Shown here: in pieces, positions 10,901-18,193 of the stretch
Layout of the letters: each line of letters opens with the position of its first letter
Position numbering within the stretch: position 1 is the first letter of the stretch
NCBI GenBank assembly: GCA_021513715.1
Contig: CP084167.1
Location: 2,897,060 to 2,961,059, forward strand
Length of the DNA stretch: 64,000 nt
Direction of reading: 5' to 3'
Source: Candidatus Heimdallarchaeum endolithica
Lineage (GTDB): Archaea > Asgardarchaeota > Heimdallarchaeia > Heimdallarchaeales > Heimdallarchaeaceae
Program-made: the position numbers and the translations under genes
The notes under the pieces: generated by a model
What the model was told of the DNA's origin: nothing
The model's input: only the letters and a program-made list of their open reading frames with translations
Databases searched by the model: none

Positions 10901-13900
10901 TAAAATGGTTGTCCATCTCTATTTAAATCAAAATTGTTTATTAGTTCATCAAAACTCTTCTTTGAAAAATTAAGGAGTGTTCTTAATTCATCAAAACTGT
11001 AATTAAAAAATTGATGTAAGGAGTATATTTTTTTTGATGCTAAAACCTCATAATCTTTAAGTTTCAAACCTTTTATACGAGTGATTGGGAGTTGCAAAAA
11101 CTGATAGAAGTCAATTATTTCTTGAGATAGCAAAACTTTTTCAGAAAAATCATCTGAAACTTTAAGATTTTTACTATTTATGTTATCGTAGAATTCTAGT
11201 AAGACTTTCCTGTCTTTATTTTTAGAAATTTCTGTTTCAATGAATGCAGGTGTTAGTTGAAGAAAATCTCTTATTGTATTTACATCCTTCGTTTTAAGCT
11301 TAAGAATTGCATCATTCAAAGATTTTGCTTTAGCTTTTGTTGGAGCTAATTTTGTTAAAAAGAGTATATCTTCATTCATGAATTCTTGAAAGTTATTCAT
11401 TTTTGATAGAAACTCAGAGATAGGTGGGAGTTCTTCTTCAATATAAAAGTAAAACAACTCTTGTATTGTTGTTTGTTGTTCATTGAATTGTTTGACCAAT
11501 CTCGGGAAGTGCTTTTTTATAATTTTTAAATTTCCTTTGTACAATTGTTTGTTTTTCTTAACCTTGTCAGCAGATATGCTTTGTTTTAAACGAATGATCT
11601 CTTCCTCGTTAAGGTTTAGTATTAGAGAGAGTTCTTTATTACTCCATATAAGAAACCTCCCTATACAATTTACTCCTACCTCATTTAATACGTTAATTTT
11701 CTCATTTAATTCAGGAAAAGCAAAAATTAAAGGTGTTCGTAATAATAAATAATCTGAAATGTATTGATTCTTAGTTTGTTCATCTTCAAATCCGAAATCT
11801 TCTGGGTTAGAGTATATTAAATCCTCTACTGTATATATTTCATACTTGTTTGCTTTGCTTTTCAAAGATAGAAAATTGGGAATGGGTGTACCTATTTTTT
11901 TCTTTATTCTTGCAATCTCACTTTTTAATAACCCCATTTCGCGTAATCTTTTTGAAGGAGTAATCAAGAATGATGTAGAAGTAAATATTTTATTTTCCAA
12001 TAATCTTTCTTCTGCCTTTTCATTAATTACTTTGAGGTGAGATAAATCAAGATCTCTATTTGTTTCATTGAGATGAGTAAGTATGCGAAGTTTCGATTCT
12101 TCCAATAAACTATCCACAAAAATAGCTAATTCCTTTTTCATTAAAGTTCTTAACTTTGCATTTGCATATTGGGCTAGAGTATCTATGTTCACAGACTTAA
12201 AAATGTCTAATATGCTCTTTTTTGTGCTATCATCTATAGTAGATATTAGTTTTAGTTTGCTTAGAGGAATTGATTTTTCAGTGTTAGCCAGAATAGTAAA
12301 GAATCTTGTGTAAATTGAACGCTCTAATTCTTTGATCTCTAGAAGGTCCTTAGTTGGTTTTTCAAGAAAATTTTTTATTGTCTCTATCTTTCGTCTATGG
12401 AAAGCATTTTTAGTATAACCGTCTATCCAGTCAGGTTTCATTTTTGTTATATTAGTTTTTAGAAATTCAGGAAACTTCTGTGAAATATGCGAAAATACTT
12501 TCTTAATATAATCAATCAAGATTTCTGTTAAATCATTTTCATATTTATAAGAAAAGGGCTCATTAAACTTGAAAATAAAATCTTCTAGTCCTCTAAACTT
12601 ATTTGAAAAGTTGGGATAGGTTGTTTTTACATAGTTGAAGTCAGGATATAGAAATTCTTCTTTTAATTCTGAATAAGCAGACATGGTATCCAAATTGAAC
12701 TTAAATTCTTGAATAAAACTTGATAAATCGACTGTTTCTTCTGAGTTTTGAGATTTCGTAATTTCACTAATTAACTTAAATTTGTTTCCCTCTATTAAAC
12801 GCTCTACTAATCCTTCAACAAAACGTAATTGTGTAGCTTCTGTTGCTAAATAGTGATAACTATTTTGAATCCATCTTTGATATAAAGCTTCATTGAAACT
12901 ACTACTTGTTCCTCTTGCAAACCTTTTATCAATTGTTTTGTTTGTTAATGCTTTCAGAGGAAGTTCAGGGCTCAACTTGGACCTGTCTAATTCATAAATT
13001 GTCCTTTGCTTTATTCTTGAAACTTCTTTTTTTGAAAGATTTAGAATTGTGGACAATTCTGAAATTGGTATAGAGAGAAACTTTCCTATTGTTAAAATAT
13101 TATTTTTAGCACAATTGTTTTTATATTTGTCTGGACACCACACATTAAGTTCAAAAATCGGTGTTCCTAAAGGAACAAAATTCCTAATTTTCTTTTTTGC
13201 TCCATGGGCAAGAGCTGCTGCAACCTTATATTTCTCTTTATTTATATTTGTATAAACTATTTTTTCATTCTCCAATATTCTAGCGAGATTATCGATTACA
13301 ACAGGGGCTGATCTTACAAAACGAGATAATCTTGCATGTTCTCTTTTTCTTCTTTTTGCTCTACTTAGGAAAGTTTTTAGTCTTCTACCAAGTTGTTGCA
13401 AAGCTAATCTTATCTCTTCTTCAATCTCAGGAACAGTTGAAATATACTCTTTACTAGTTTCAGGAAAAGGAATTTTTGTACTTACTATTGACACAGCAAT
13501 AGCTAGCGGGTCTGATTGTCTTGTAAGTCCATATTCGCTCCAATTTAAAGAAGAAACTACTTTTGTAATAACATCATTTCCCGCACCAAAAATTAGAGGA
13601 ATTCTATTTGCATATCTGTAAATTATTTTATTATCAACTGATGTGCTTCCTTTTTGTTGGGCATATTTAGATACTCCACCTCCATAACCTATTGCAGCTT
13701 CTACAATAAAAGGGTGGCCAGAGTAAGCTTTTGGAGGACGAGAAATTGCTTCAACAAATTCTGGTTCAAGTTCTTTTTCTAAACCTTTTCTTAGTCTTGC
13801 TGCTCCTAAAGGAGAAAGAGCATCACCTTGTGGAGCGTCGAATCTAAAGATCCTATCCCTCTTTCTTTTTATTTCTTTAGCTTCTTGGTATGCTTTAATG

Positions 13901-14877
13901 AATCCTTCATGAACTATTCTTCTAATTTCTTTTGAAGTAAGTTCGCTTGGTTTTTTGTTAGGATCAATTTCCAAAATTTGAAAGAATTCCTCAGCAACTT
14001 CCTTTCTCACTCCCATGAAGTCTTTTGATAAAAATTCGATTAGATCATTTGCAGAGGTTGCAGCTATTTTTGCTTTGAATTGAGTAATATCACAACCAAA
14101 TGGGTGTAGTTGAATTACTTTTGGAGGATCTGGCATGTCATCTACTACTTTTTGAAAAACTAGTTTTTCACTTGTTCCTTCTTCATCTCCAGGTAGTACT
14201 ACAGTGAAACTAGCATAAGGGGTAATTATTGCTAATTGCTTAAAGTATTCTTTAATGCTGTTTTTTGCTAGATTCCAAGCTCCAGTGAAAGTTATACTTA
14301 TCTCAGTTCCACTAGTATGTAAATATCCTTGGTCATCAGGATAATATTCATGCTGCTCCATGATGACTGGTTCATTTTTTTCTAAATTAATCATTAAATG
14401 AACTTCATTTGTCATTTCTTCCATGAAGTATCTGCTTTTTATTCTTGCAGGAAGATCAACTGAAGACATAGAGTGAATTAAACACATCTTGGCTCCTAAA
14501 CCAAATCTTCCTCTAGTTTGAATCACTCCATATTTTGTCCCTGTTAATACTCGACCAAAAAGGTTCGGAATCTCGTGACCTGGAACACCTACACCATTAT
14601 CTCTGCATGTTAACTGAAGAAAATCAAGATGTTTTTCTAATTGTTTATATCTAGTAATATCTAATAATTCATTAATTTCAGAACTAGTTAGTTTTCTTAA
14701 TTCAACATATATTTCTGGATTTACACCTAGTTTTTCAGCTGCATCTAAACCATTTTCAACTAACTCTCTAACTGATGTGAAAACAGCTCGCATTGAATTA
14801 CCAAAACCTGCAATAGCCTTATTTTCATTAAAAAAAGCAGCTGCACTCATTTTTCGTGTTTTATTTTCTTCAGTCAC
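1972..14877 (-). CDS. top6B: Giant DNA topoisomerase VI subunit B with helix-hairpin-helix-like repeat array and Lys-rich tail
   Basis: ATP-gated subunit of topoisomerase VI, fused to an enormous C-terminal extension. Residues ~10-540 are the normal enzyme: GHKL ATPase with ELVENGLDAAE (Glu ~38, Asn ~42), DNGVG (~93-97) and GRFGLGAK (~123-130), an H2TH-like segment (~265-325), and the transducer with APQGDALSPLG, RYANRIPLIF and the switch lysine in STKIPF (~468). From ~590 to ~4100 come dozens of divergent 60-75-residue units built on L..-GI-TI-DFL-...-LS-IL-IS-EI-IK, the helix-hairpin-helix style also seen at the N-terminus of RadA. Residues ~4106-4300 are KK/TTT/AKK/PSTTAKK repeats resembling a histone H1 tail. 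Ordinary Top6B is about 500-650 residues. The frame is uninterrupted over 12.9 kb. I prefer the GTG at 14877, with GGAG 8 nt upstream; the in-frame GTG at 14886 overlaps that site. Confidence 0.95.
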   Translation of the reverse strand: MTEENKTRKMSAAAFFNENKAIAGFGNSMRAVFTSVRELVENGLDAAEKLGVNPEIYVELRKLTSSEINELLDITRYKQLEKHLDFLQLTCRDNGVGVPGHEIPNLFGRVLTGTKYGVIQTRGRFGLGAKMCLIHSMSSVDLPARIKSRYFMEEMTNEVHLMINLEKNEPVIMEQHEYYPDDQGYLHTSGTEISITFTGAWNLAKNSIKEYFKQLAIITPYASFTVVLPGDEEGTSEKLVFQKVVDDMPDPPKVIQLHPFGCDITQFKAKIAATSANDLIEFLSKDFMGVRKEVAEEFFQILEIDPNKKPSELTSKEIRRIVHEGFIKAYQEAKEIKRKRDRIFRFDAPQGDALSPLGAARLRKGLEKELEPEFVEAISRPPKAYSGHPFIVEAAIGYGGGVSKYAQQKGSTSVDNKIIYRYANRIPLIFGAGNDVITKVVSSLNWSEYGLTRQSDPLAIAVSIVSTKIPFPETSKEYISTVPEIEEEIRLALQQLGRRLKTFLSRAKRRKREHARLSRFVRSAPVVIDNLARILENEKIVYTNINKEKYKVAAALAHGAKKKIRNFVPLGTPIFELNVWCPDKYKNNCAKNNILTIGKFLSIPISELSTILNLSKKEVSRIKQRTIYELDRSKLSPELPLKALTNKTIDKRFARGTSSSFNEALYQRWIQNSYHYLATEATQLRFVEGLVERLIEGNKFKLISEITKSQNSEETVDLSSFIQEFKFNLDTMSAYSELKEEFLYPDFNYVKTTYPNFSNKFRGLEDFIFKFNEPFSYKYENDLTEILIDYIKKVFSHISQKFPEFLKTNITKMKPDWIDGYTKNAFHRRKIETIKNFLEKPTKDLLEIKELERSIYTRFFTILANTEKSIPLSKLKLISTIDDSTKKSILDIFKSVNIDTLAQYANAKLRTLMKKELAIFVDSLLEESKLRILTHLNETNRDLDLSHLKVINEKAEERLLENKIFTSTSFLITPSKRLREMGLLKSEIARIKKKIGTPIPNFLSLKSKANKYEIYTVEDLIYSNPEDFGFEDEQTKNQYISDYLLLRTPLIFAFPELNEKINVLNEVGVNCIGRFLIWSNKELSLILNLNEEEIIRLKQSISADKVKKNKQLYKGNLKIIKKHFPRLVKQFNEQQTTIQELFYFYIEEELPPISEFLSKMNNFQEFMNEDILFLTKLAPTKAKAKSLNDAILKLKTKDVNTIRDFLQLTPAFIETEISKNKDRKVLLEFYDNINSKNLKVSDDFSEKVLLSQEIIDFYQFLQLPITRIKGLKLKDYEVLASKKIYSLHQFFNYSFDELRTLLNFSKKSFDELINNFDLNRDGQPFYEKVASGKYVSTISFDFENSERFSPEEILSLLVIGYNSIDKLFYLTHPYTFGATIIKWGVIEKFKKLLRSPLTLVTWEKTVKKKILNEETKQEKEVDEVEITSLSHEQLNALRKTGIRRIIDFFLVSDEKIASILKIDLEEAKKYKKNIRISETGTDISELDIFRPSIVETLETNNIFTIEDLYFSTQQEKWAINTIPWEIIQNLKNVLNLRFKHLSDMLDPDIITLLKKNKINTLLGFLLTSSKVLMERTGVPDERFDNIKRSLDLGEIFYFFSLPVYFLPKLSFSQTEELRKADILTIVDFVSTSSVKLSSILNISTKEIKEIIDILTSQRIREEYETRAIYAYETKLFDKNEQRTLSRETIYSYEGFQSIQELFYCPDEVFIDRKSSIWRKVFTLKKILSLPLRIFQEISDYSLTIFNQNKISHLYHLIFILDNDLTDRTLFRTVSDYSSKLIDMRAYHYFDFISATAYNKDFFSSILDDIEESSLLDVISSTDLIKTLSEFERQLAFEKCNITLIRSVFELPLGITPFLNFLNEETRNDFSTVTLGILFELEFEESSPLLEIKNKLREENSLDKLIGDLSIPISSLNLDANLALPLSRSSITTLIDFYSTPTKKLSEISNETQKRINEIKENLSYGEIVELHRTRSHPIMPSSLITESEISKLQEIGISDIETLYYAGVRMGASSILKKEKYKEFKELLSGSITFLSFLSFEEIKKLELHDIHSVIDLSLFEKGQLSQILNNPIYNEFHIFDLLSLDELKEKRLSFAIPLENCPSITDEYVEKLHELGIYSIQDFISRMSEIRKSYPYLVNMNVFKEAKLYLSSVFFLDLELEQMLKLVYSGVGDILTFLTEDITTISLILDIPEAEIIKIKENVSVKKIQKEVAEKGVKLESLTLLSKRNLMTLQKLNKETVQDLYSLSYQIKSFSDEFEENIDVFLSLCNSSIFRISNLSRFIKRTLAKNRILRVIDLFTVREKDLKSILNFIPEELKEKRKGNISLSSGIPILEEDKELMSALTNFKFNLSKASFEDIFGLVPEYLLIFSESEKIEKASSIAKLEEFIYGLSLNIFSIPEISLDVKLDLWKNEVKNIIELLTLSSEEKRSIPSNARTEIIRFVKEFSKEKLVNLIPKDHLDILSNKNDKLNIKTSLDVINLLDLLPQPFVIGSQILFNNSESLTNKVKYPIIWLDKFSQIEQLEFLRKLIKENKKLILDLLLLPPEKINTEMAEYLVSSLSDFQIPKWAIKLHDVKFLTKEQKLALKKIKIDYLDQLLCLQDYSLEDKNLATIKKTLSLFGSTPTSFLNSLSLQQNSILLNNKINTILEFLTIPSASLSQLFGIEFKEIKTIKSQINKQDIISELKIYGIDLNLLPSLTEEEITGEGKLPLIKKREAKEGTSLKTIEKPEISTIKHLNENEIYSLIQLFYQDVNQIEISKEEKEKLIVNFPVLFTPIKTIERIFGISIINVESSLKNKNTYYDYLHIPIYLWESYLPELNKMIKENNSLFIRNLSSLQFSTLDIANLKLNKSLVQKLYNLGVFSIEYLYYFPEEFFSNLPDSYLEEIRNIRMKLCRNINNLPILTLSTIEYCYSKNIIHIIDVISSIQNLKDEMVDEILSSLSTLKNLQLEQFSPPLTSYEEKIMKLGYLSYQELLGDINLKDKNIFAEISPYLLANIRYLGLEEKLETNLKKGGIYTIADLLLIPYKTLAHKSRIKLDQILKLRSSIKIENIKNAIEHDKPNHLVDLPFLSEKEKDILSSYGFYSFSDLEENSIYSWLYDIKKINKIKTKIKQILDTSILFLGAINSLEFEEIETKYFDNNLFTVKDLIKNDKLINLGGYSTIISNLIKDKKKTLSLTLKTGDFLGTINSKDLFSKNIEIPDISNIIDLISVLYMNKQTLTKKGLEILNLLNSSISIVTDFTEKEIEKLNEHKIETLKDLLIKPISYSSFLTEKQLEKVNRVLSTLNLNTIRKLRDKRVQLSNIMLFDSETKKELLKYYTVVDDLIYDLSKKHSRLRSKLRNNVLKILNKSIYLISFPQLPLENWLKLLSKVSTIQEMLLLSKSDLAKIIDTKNSEVDTFLSKITISRISNPPALKTNIVLQDFDIAELRENSIKNYLDLFENTDVFSNLSPSLRTKIELLQKLSSRYFDEKLPNLSFQQLVFFNMHHDSLKVDSQVSKRLLDIYSFIFSKPTKLEEKLNLPEEDEQKIQHTLESLLLLEKYDKKKFDNITSSFPENITLHFNEYLQFLNRHIILLVGESFENKKKYKQYGNLTIGDLILKPKYQLNQIIDDNKLIRQIRNLSLETLRTLASKLTPIPETILDKTELDVLSQGHIFSIEEAYIFNLVSKSKTSKRWKITEKLRLRIEQKIYSLPLVFESKETFKLLLKNNIKTVYDLLLLNKSTDITVLKNFLSQIPFHNLDSLTAQSNSKLIEFVNDKEIINELNKNDINSLGELIALFEEKNISDLSMKVKDVLSCFRASLALFIRQKNILSQLSKRGYEQIYDLFFLQNIDDLHIKFTEKQHAEFTELLHSLNMTKVKEQLELNSYRIKDLGLFSDTEKSILENGGFSHIIHLSVSDKRIKEQTELTIKQISTLKELLSYPIYSFYALMQDKPNSIFKLYHKQKYSLWDVFNTRINELTEITNITERQLKNYFATLTPQSLKIAKKGKTQIVKNTPFMSSETILKLKEIGIYSFEELIFADNRVKKKDTFKNENVQKLQKLIEEPIEKLDVKQGIRNKLKSLGINTIGEFIVYPTSQLEGKLEMTYNDIKKIKQSIPFVKNKTSTTAKKTTTAKKTTTKKTTATAKKPSTTAKKTTATAKKPSTTAKKTTATAKKTTTKKTTTAKKTTATAKKPSTTAKKTTAAKKTTTAKKPSTTAKKKPSTTAKKTTTAKKTTTKKTTTAKKTTTKKTTATAKKTTTKKTTATAKKTTTKKTTATAKKPSTTAKKTTAKRTKQTTLDEITADKKIESKKRSTK
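2040..2556 (-). repeat. Trinucleotide-biased minisatellite encoding the Top6B Lys/Thr/Ala tail
   Basis: Tandem imperfect repeats of 12-24 bp made almost entirely of AAG/AAA, ACA/ACT and GCA codons on the minus strand. They encode units such as KKTTTA, KKTTATA and KPSTTAKK (six copies of the last). All three plus-strand frames are also open or nearly so, giving spurious Val/Phe, Leu/Phe and Cys-rich ORFs that should not be annotated. Copy number in such tracts usually varies between strains and is prone to assembly collapse. Confidence 0.9.
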
Positions 14878-15024
14878 AAAATTCACTCCTTATATTCCGA
14901 ATTAATGTATACTCATACATTTTTTTTCCATTATTTAAAGATAAACTAATTGTTTTAATAATTTAGCGCTTTAGGATTAAATTAAAAAAAATGCAATAAT
15001 AGAATAAAAAATAGAAAAAAAAGA

Positions 15025-17955
15025 TTAATTTTCCTTACGGAACAATTGTTGCTTAACTGGTTCTGCATTAATTGTTAGAGAAGATACAATTATACCTAGT
15101 GTTAGAATGAATAAGGCAGCAAAAGCTCCTCCGGTTCTATAAGAATCTGCTCTTCCTATTATTGAGAGGAAATCATTCTCGATATGTTTGGCAAGGTTTT
15201 CTGTAGAATAGAGCATATCTTCAAGCCAGAATAAGTTTGCCATATCTGCAGTAAGTTTAGGATAAGTTTGATGCCATGTTCTATACTTATACTGAACATC
15301 TTCAGTGTTTTCTACTGCATCCTCATCTAAAAATGGATAATATTCTACGTATTGACCTGCATAGGTATTATATTGTACTCTATCTCTTCGTTCGAGAATT
15401 GTACCAGTTGTTGGGTCAGTGAAAATTTGTTGGAAGTGGAATTCATCACGTATAGAACCAGGAAATGTGTGAGTAATATAAATATCATCATTCTTCCAAT
15501 CTGTACCATAAATTTCGTTCCATCTTCCTACATGAACAAAACTTTCATTTAGATAATCTGCATACTCTTGCCAATATAAGTCATATTGATCTACTTGTAG
15601 ATAAGGTTGTTGTGTGTCTGCATAGTAAATGTATGCATCTCTTCCATACATGATTGTTTTATCTCTAGCAGAATCAAAGATAAAGGGACGGAAGAAGTAT
15701 TCAACCCATCTTTGTGTAAATCCTCTTACTGTATTTGGAGGTAAAGCATTTAATGCATAAGTCTCACTGAATGGATCAAATTCCACTGTTTTCATTGGCC
15801 AATTATTTAATTGGACGAAAGAAGCTTTATCCCAAACTTCAACAAATGTTCTTAATTCATCTCTATGTAGCACATCACTAAATGAACCTGAAGAGTAAGT
15901 TACATGTATTAAACCTTTAGAACCATCAGCTAAGTAAATGTTATTGCCAGAAGCGTAAACATCAAATGCTTCTCCATCGCTGTCGTAAGTTGCTAAACTG
16001 GATAAGGAATTGACGTTAGAAGCATCTACTACAATTAACCCATTTTCTCCTGCAGTTAGGTATAATAAATCATTGTCTTCGTATATATTAAAGAAACCAT
16101 CAGAAGTACCAAAGTCATATGTTTCAATTTGTGTTAAAGTGTTTCCACTAATTGAATAGACTACAAGTCCTAAAGTAGCATCAAGAACATATAATGTTGA
16201 ACCATCCAACAGTAATTGTGTTGCTCCAGGAAGAGAGACGTTTACTAATGAATCTAATGTTGAAGCATCAAAAACTTCTATTCCTCGACCTTGTTCAACA
16301 GCATAAACTTTTGTTCCATCAGTATTAATTGCAATAACAGGCGAATCAGTTTCTTTAAGGGTATTCAAGGAAATATCTCCACCATTTGTTGTTAGTTTAG
16401 CTAATCCATATTGTCCCATAGCAACGAATAATGAGGATTTTGTAGGATTATATTCAAGATCTAAAGCGTTTACATTTCCTCCGTTAGTCCAAACATTAAT
16501 TTGTTCTATCTCTGAAAGATCAGCTAAATTTAATGAAACTAATCCTTTTTCACCAGCTGCTACATATCCAAAATCGCCATATAAACTAGTTTCAAAAGCA
16601 ATATCCTTGAAAGAGTAACCTTGTAATCTGTATCCTCCAATTCCTAAAAATAAGGGGCTGGAAGTATTTACTATTCTGAAACCTCTGTTTCCTTCGATCA
16701 CATAAGCGAAATCTCCATTCATCTCAACCTTGTAACTTTGTGATTTTTCAAAGGTGGGGATATTGCCAATTGCAATTATTTCATCTACTCTTGTAATATT
16801 TTCTCTGCCTGTTTTTACAGCGTATAATAAGTCTGTAGAAGGATCAAAGGTTTCGAATGATTGATTAACCAAGAAAGGATATTTTCTTCCTCCAAGGAGA
16901 GGATCTTCAATCCCTGTAACCCACTCTGTTGCTGTTCTTTCGCAAATATAAGATATTTTTCTGTCGTATAACCAAGTTAATGCAGGAGTACCTGTAAGAT
17001 ATCTAATGTATGAAGCGAAAGATTGAGCTTGTTTTAGTTCTTCTGGTGTATCAATATCATAAATTTCTGCTAACTTTTGTGTAACGTTAACAGTGAGAAT
17101 TGAGGAGTCATAGCTTAAACCTTGAACTAAATCAAGGAAGTATTTCATAGACCCAGCTTCTCCAGTGAATAGAGAATAGTCATGACCATCTGCAGTTAAT
17201 GCATTAAAGAGAATTTTGTAGGCTGTCTCACTATCAAAATTAAGATCTGTGTGATCAGGACGTGAATTAATCCACATGTGAGGGCTATACTTAATGCTGT
17301 AAATTAGGTCATTATCTTGTGCATAATCTTTATTTAGTACAATTTTAGCAATTTCGCTGTTATTGTATCCTAATTCTTCTAATTCACTTCGAATCATAAA
17401 ACTTGCAACATAAGCTTGTAAACCATACTCTGAACCATTACCGAAATTCTTTACATAATATGGCCAGAGGTAGTTATAATTAACAATTTTCTCATTACCT
17501 GTTAATGTTGAAAGCGTTTTGTTTAAAGTGTATTGCTTCCGTTCAGTGTAAACAACATAATCATTTTCTTCACTATAATCAACTATAAATTTCTTCATTT
17601 CTAAGTCAAATACTAGTTTTCCTGGAATTCCTATGTAAGTAACTGGCGTATTTTTGTACAGGTATGCATTTCTGTCACTTATGTTGTAAAATTCTATATA
17701 GGTATGAGCGTAATAATTACTATCATCAGAGTATTTACCAACATACATCCAATCAGAGTAATTGTCGCTTCCTCCTTCGTAAGGATCAAGGTCGTCTTCT
17801 GTAATCATACCATAGTTACTTAGTTTCTCTTCTATTTGATTATTGATTCTGATAGTTTGAATTGGTAACATTACGCCAACTGCGATAGCTGATCCAGAAG
17901 TTAAAATTAAAATAAATATTCCTAACATTATACGGAATTTTTTCTGCATAGTCAT
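15025..17955 (-). CDS. CD36/LIMP-2 (scavenger receptor B)-family membrane protein with inserted beta-propeller
   Basis: 976 residues with the CD36-family layout: an N-terminal membrane helix (~8-30), a large outer domain, and a second helix (~940-962) before a short cytoplasmic tail. The best family match is RTATEWVTGIEDPLL (~340-354) followed by YAVKTGRENITRVDEII (~378-394), which parallels RTLRELLWGYRDPFL and YKVFNGKDNISKVAIID of human CD36. Later stretches also fit: LPPNTVRGFTQRW-EYFFRPFIFDS, and FTDPTTGTILERRDRVQYN near the C-terminus. Between them (~395-700) lie about seven repeats of the type GDFAYVIEGNRGFRIVN, a LVIVD-like beta-propeller absent from animal CD36. Eukaryotic members bind lipids or lipoproteins or act as lysosomal receptors; the ligand here is unknown. 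GAGG precedes the ATG at 17955. Family call is from my reading of motifs, not a search. Confidence 0.75.
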   Translation of the reverse strand: MTMQKKFRIMLGIFILILTSGSAIAVGVMLPIQTIRINNQIEEKLSNYGMITEDDLDPYEGGSDNYSDWMYVGKYSDDSNYYAHTYIEFYNISDRNAYLYKNTPVTYIGIPGKLVFDLEMKKFIVDYSEENDYVVYTERKQYTLNKTLSTLTGNEKIVNYNYLWPYYVKNFGNGSEYGLQAYVASFMIRSELEELGYNNSEIAKIVLNKDYAQDNDLIYSIKYSPHMWINSRPDHTDLNFDSETAYKILFNALTADGHDYSLFTGEAGSMKYFLDLVQGLSYDSSILTVNVTQKLAEIYDIDTPEELKQAQSFASYIRYLTGTPALTWLYDRKISYICERTATEWVTGIEDPLLGGRKYPFLVNQSFETFDPSTDLLYAVKTGRENITRVDEIIAIGNIPTFEKSQSYKVEMNGDFAYVIEGNRGFRIVNTSSPLFLGIGGYRLQGYSFKDIAFETSLYGDFGYVAAGEKGLVSLNLADLSEIEQINVWTNGGNVNALDLEYNPTKSSLFVAMGQYGLAKLTTNGGDISLNTLKETDSPVIAINTDGTKVYAVEQGRGIEVFDASTLDSLVNVSLPGATQLLLDGSTLYVLDATLGLVVYSISGNTLTQIETYDFGTSDGFFNIYEDNDLLYLTAGENGLIVVDASNVNSLSSLATYDSDGEAFDVYASGNNIYLADGSKGLIHVTYSSGSFSDVLHRDELRTFVEVWDKASFVQLNNWPMKTVEFDPFSETYALNALPPNTVRGFTQRWVEYFFRPFIFDSARDKTIMYGRDAYIYYADTQQPYLQVDQYDLYWQEYADYLNESFVHVGRWNEIYGTDWKNDDIYITHTFPGSIRDEFHFQQIFTDPTTGTILERRDRVQYNTYAGQYVEYYPFLDEDAVENTEDVQYKYRTWHQTYPKLTADMANLFWLEDMLYSTENLAKHIENDFLSIIGRADSYRTGGAFAALFILTLGIIVSSLTINAEPVKQQLFRKEN

Positions 17956-18193
17956 TTTCCTCGCAACAATATCTGTTTATGCTTCCGTCTCTTATGTCTA
18001 TTTAAATGTAATGACATATTCACTAGACATATTGGACTAGAGACATTATCAGTGCAACGGAGAAATAAACAATTATATATTTTGTGTATGTGTTTTTTTT
18101 TAAGGAATCATATATTTAAAAGAATTTACAATATAATATGCGAAAAAATTTAAATTTTTAAGAAAGAGAAAAGAAAGAGAAATTAAGCAAATA

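Noticed and set aside
4094..12313. Many 60-130-residue plus-strand frames inside the Top6B gene
   Set aside because: Shadows of the long minus-strand gene; no protein-like pattern or start signals.
1972..14877. Possibility that the giant Top6B is an assembly fusion of unrelated genes
   Set aside because: The frame is continuous, the repeat style is uniform from just after the core to the tail, and top6A follows with a coupled ribosome site; a chimera is therefore unlikely, though long reads should confirm.
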